A stretch of DNA of 23,304 bases from Bacteroidota bacterium (GTDB lineage Bacteria > Bacteroidota > Ignavibacteria > Palsa-1295), in contig JANYDV010000074.1 in NCBI GenBank assembly GCA_025363505.1, forward strand, positions 1-23,304. The letters run 5' to 3'. Each line of letters opens with the position of its first letter. Within the stretch, counting starts at the first letter, position 1. The position numbers and the translations under genes are program-made. The notes under the pieces were generated by a model that did no database searches, had not been told where the DNA came from, and saw only the letters and a list, made by a program, of their open reading frames with translations. Shown here piece by piece: positions 22,426 through 23,304 of the stretch.

Positions 22426-23304
22426 TGTGCATCGAACCATGTTTTTCCGAAGCCGGACTCGACACTGATGACAACATCCATCGGTAGAGCATTGCACATC
22501 CTGTACTCGACTAATTCTTTTAATTCGTCTTTTTCTTCCGGAACAACATCAAATACTAATTCATCGTGAACTTGCATAATCATCAATGATTGCATCTTTC
22601 GGCGTTCGAGTTCACGTTGAATGGTAATCATCGCGAGCTTCATCATCTCAGCGGCAGTGCCTTGTATTGGCATATTGATCGCGGCACGCTCGTCAGCGGC
22701 TCTAACGGTTGCATTTGCTGCGTTAATATTTGCCATATAGCGGCGTCTGCCAATAAGTGTTTCGACATATCCATGTTTCTTCGCAAATAGAATTGTGGAG
22801 TCAATAAATTCTTTAATAGTCGGGAAGGCAAGAAAATAATTTCTGATGATCTCTGAGCCTTCTTTTTGCGAAATTCCTAATCGTGAAGAAAGTCCATACG
22901 CACCAATGCCATACATAATGCCATAGTTGATTTCCTTTGCTTTGCGGCGCATATCACGAGTAACATCTTCTGTCTTCACTCCAAAAACTCTCGCTGAAGT
23001 TTGGGTGTGAATATCTTCATTGTTTTCAAATGCTCTTATCAGACCATCATCTTTAGTCATATGTGCCATAATGCGAAGCTCGATCTGAGAATAGTCGGCA
23101 GAGAAAATGAGTCCATTTTCAAAGCGGGAAACAAAAGCCTTTCGAAGCCCACGACCCATTTCCGTGCGGATAGGGATGTTTTGTAGATTAGGATCATTCG
23201 ATGAGAGTCTTTTCGTGGCTGCTACTGCTTGATTGTAACTGGTATGAATAAAACCTGTCTCAGGATTTACTAATACCGGAAGAGCGTCTACGTAAGTATT
23301 TCGT
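22422..23304 (-). CDS. polA: DNA polymerase I, C-terminal polymerase domain (partial)
   Basis: The last 294 codons of polA are present; the frame is open through the right edge, so the N-terminal domains lie outside. Reading inward, RLSSNDPNLQNIPIRTE (thumb/palm) is followed by motif A DYSQIELRIMAH (catalytic Asp), motif B (O-helix) RRKAKEINYGIMYG, and motif C QVHDELVFDV (second catalytic Asp). The C-terminus ends KTWFDAH, close to the NWxxAH ending of the family. An internal ATG at 23159 is not the start. In the O-helix, the position equal to E. coli F762 and Taq F667 is tyrosine (codon 22923-22925). It replicates and repairs DNA, filling gaps and replacing primers. Its stop codon overlaps the stop of the cyclo-ligase gene. 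Confidence 0.97.
   Translation of the reverse strand, partial: RNTYVDALPVLVNPETGFIHTSYNQAVAATKRLSSNDPNLQNIPIRTEMGRGLRKAFVSRFENGLIFSADYSQIELRIMAHMTKDDGLIRAFENNEDIHTQTSARVFGVKTEDVTRDMRRKAKEINYGIMYGIGAYGLSSRLGISQKEGSEIIRNYFLAFPTIKEFIDSTILFAKKHGYVETLIGRRRYMANINAANATVRAADERAAINMPIQGTAAEMMKLAMITIQRELERRKMQSLMIMQVHDELVFDVVPEEKDELKELVEYRMCNALPMDVVISVESGFGKTWFDAH

Noticed and set aside
1..23304. Defence system, CRISPR array, mobile element, tRNA or rRNA
   Set aside because: I saw no regularly spaced repeats, transposase, integrase, toxin-antitoxin pair, nuclease-helicase cluster or structural RNA pattern on either strand.

Overview
The window looks like chromosome from a Bacteroidota/Chlorobiota-type bacterium of the FCB group. 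A Kapabacteria- or Ignavibacteria-like lineage would fit, but I cannot place it further without a search. The clues are two large secreted proteins with C-terminal sorting domains of the type IX secretion system (T9SS), an ASH/'choice-of-anchor D' repeat protein, many lipoproteins and exported metallopeptidases, moderate to low GC, almost no Shine-Dalgarno sequences, and a few TAnnTTTG boxes of the Bacteroidota promoter type upstream of genes. I see no tRNA, rRNA, CRISPR array, insertion sequence or phage gene. No stretch over 300 bases lacks a gene.

Layout, left to right. A possible C-terminal gene fragment (3-209, +) runs in from the left edge. It meets an exported M28 aminopeptidase with a PDZ domain (108-1370, -). 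A Bax-inhibitor-1 family membrane protein follows (1522-2232, +), ending in a hairpin. Next is a five-gene plus-strand operon (2400-5961): enoyl-CoA hydratase, PaaG-like isomerase, 3-hydroxyacyl-CoA dehydrogenase, FMN reductase and PrxQ/BCP peroxiredoxin. The first three copy the gene order paaF-paaG-paaH of phenylacetate degradation. A 19-bp hairpin separates this operon from a convergent minus-strand cluster (9174 down to 6034): TPR lipoprotein, DUF3467 protein, EthD-like protein and an Oah/MenB-like crotonase.

The middle holds an exported lipoprotein MsrA (9280-9981, -), leucyl aminopeptidase pepA (10104-11621, -) with a textbook terminator, an alpha/beta hydrolase (11667-12521, +), a small unknown lipoprotein (12522-12974, -), a stand-alone sigma region-4-like HTH protein (13132-13359, +) and a seven-repeat secreted propeller with a T9SS signal (13408-15102, +).

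The right part has an M16 peptidase pair (15261-18718, +): a catalytic subunit, then an inactive partner fused to a LolA-like domain, closed by a terminator. An M48 lipoprotein metallopeptidase follows (18830-19666, +), then the ASH-repeat T9SS client (19751-21832, +), 5-formyltetrahydrofolate cyclo-ligase (21838-22425, +) and the C-terminal part of DNA polymerase I (22422-23304, -), which continues past the right edge.

Two themes stand out. One is CoA-thioester catabolism: three crotonases, a dehydrogenase and redox helpers. The other is envelope protein turnover and repair: M28, M16 pair, M48, exported MsrA and T9SS clients. Most genes belong to known families. I found no wholly new defence or mobile system. 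The more unusual items are the domain combinations, the crotonase lacking its second glutamate, the seven-repeat T9SS client beside an orphan HTH protein, and the natural tyrosine in the PolA O-helix.
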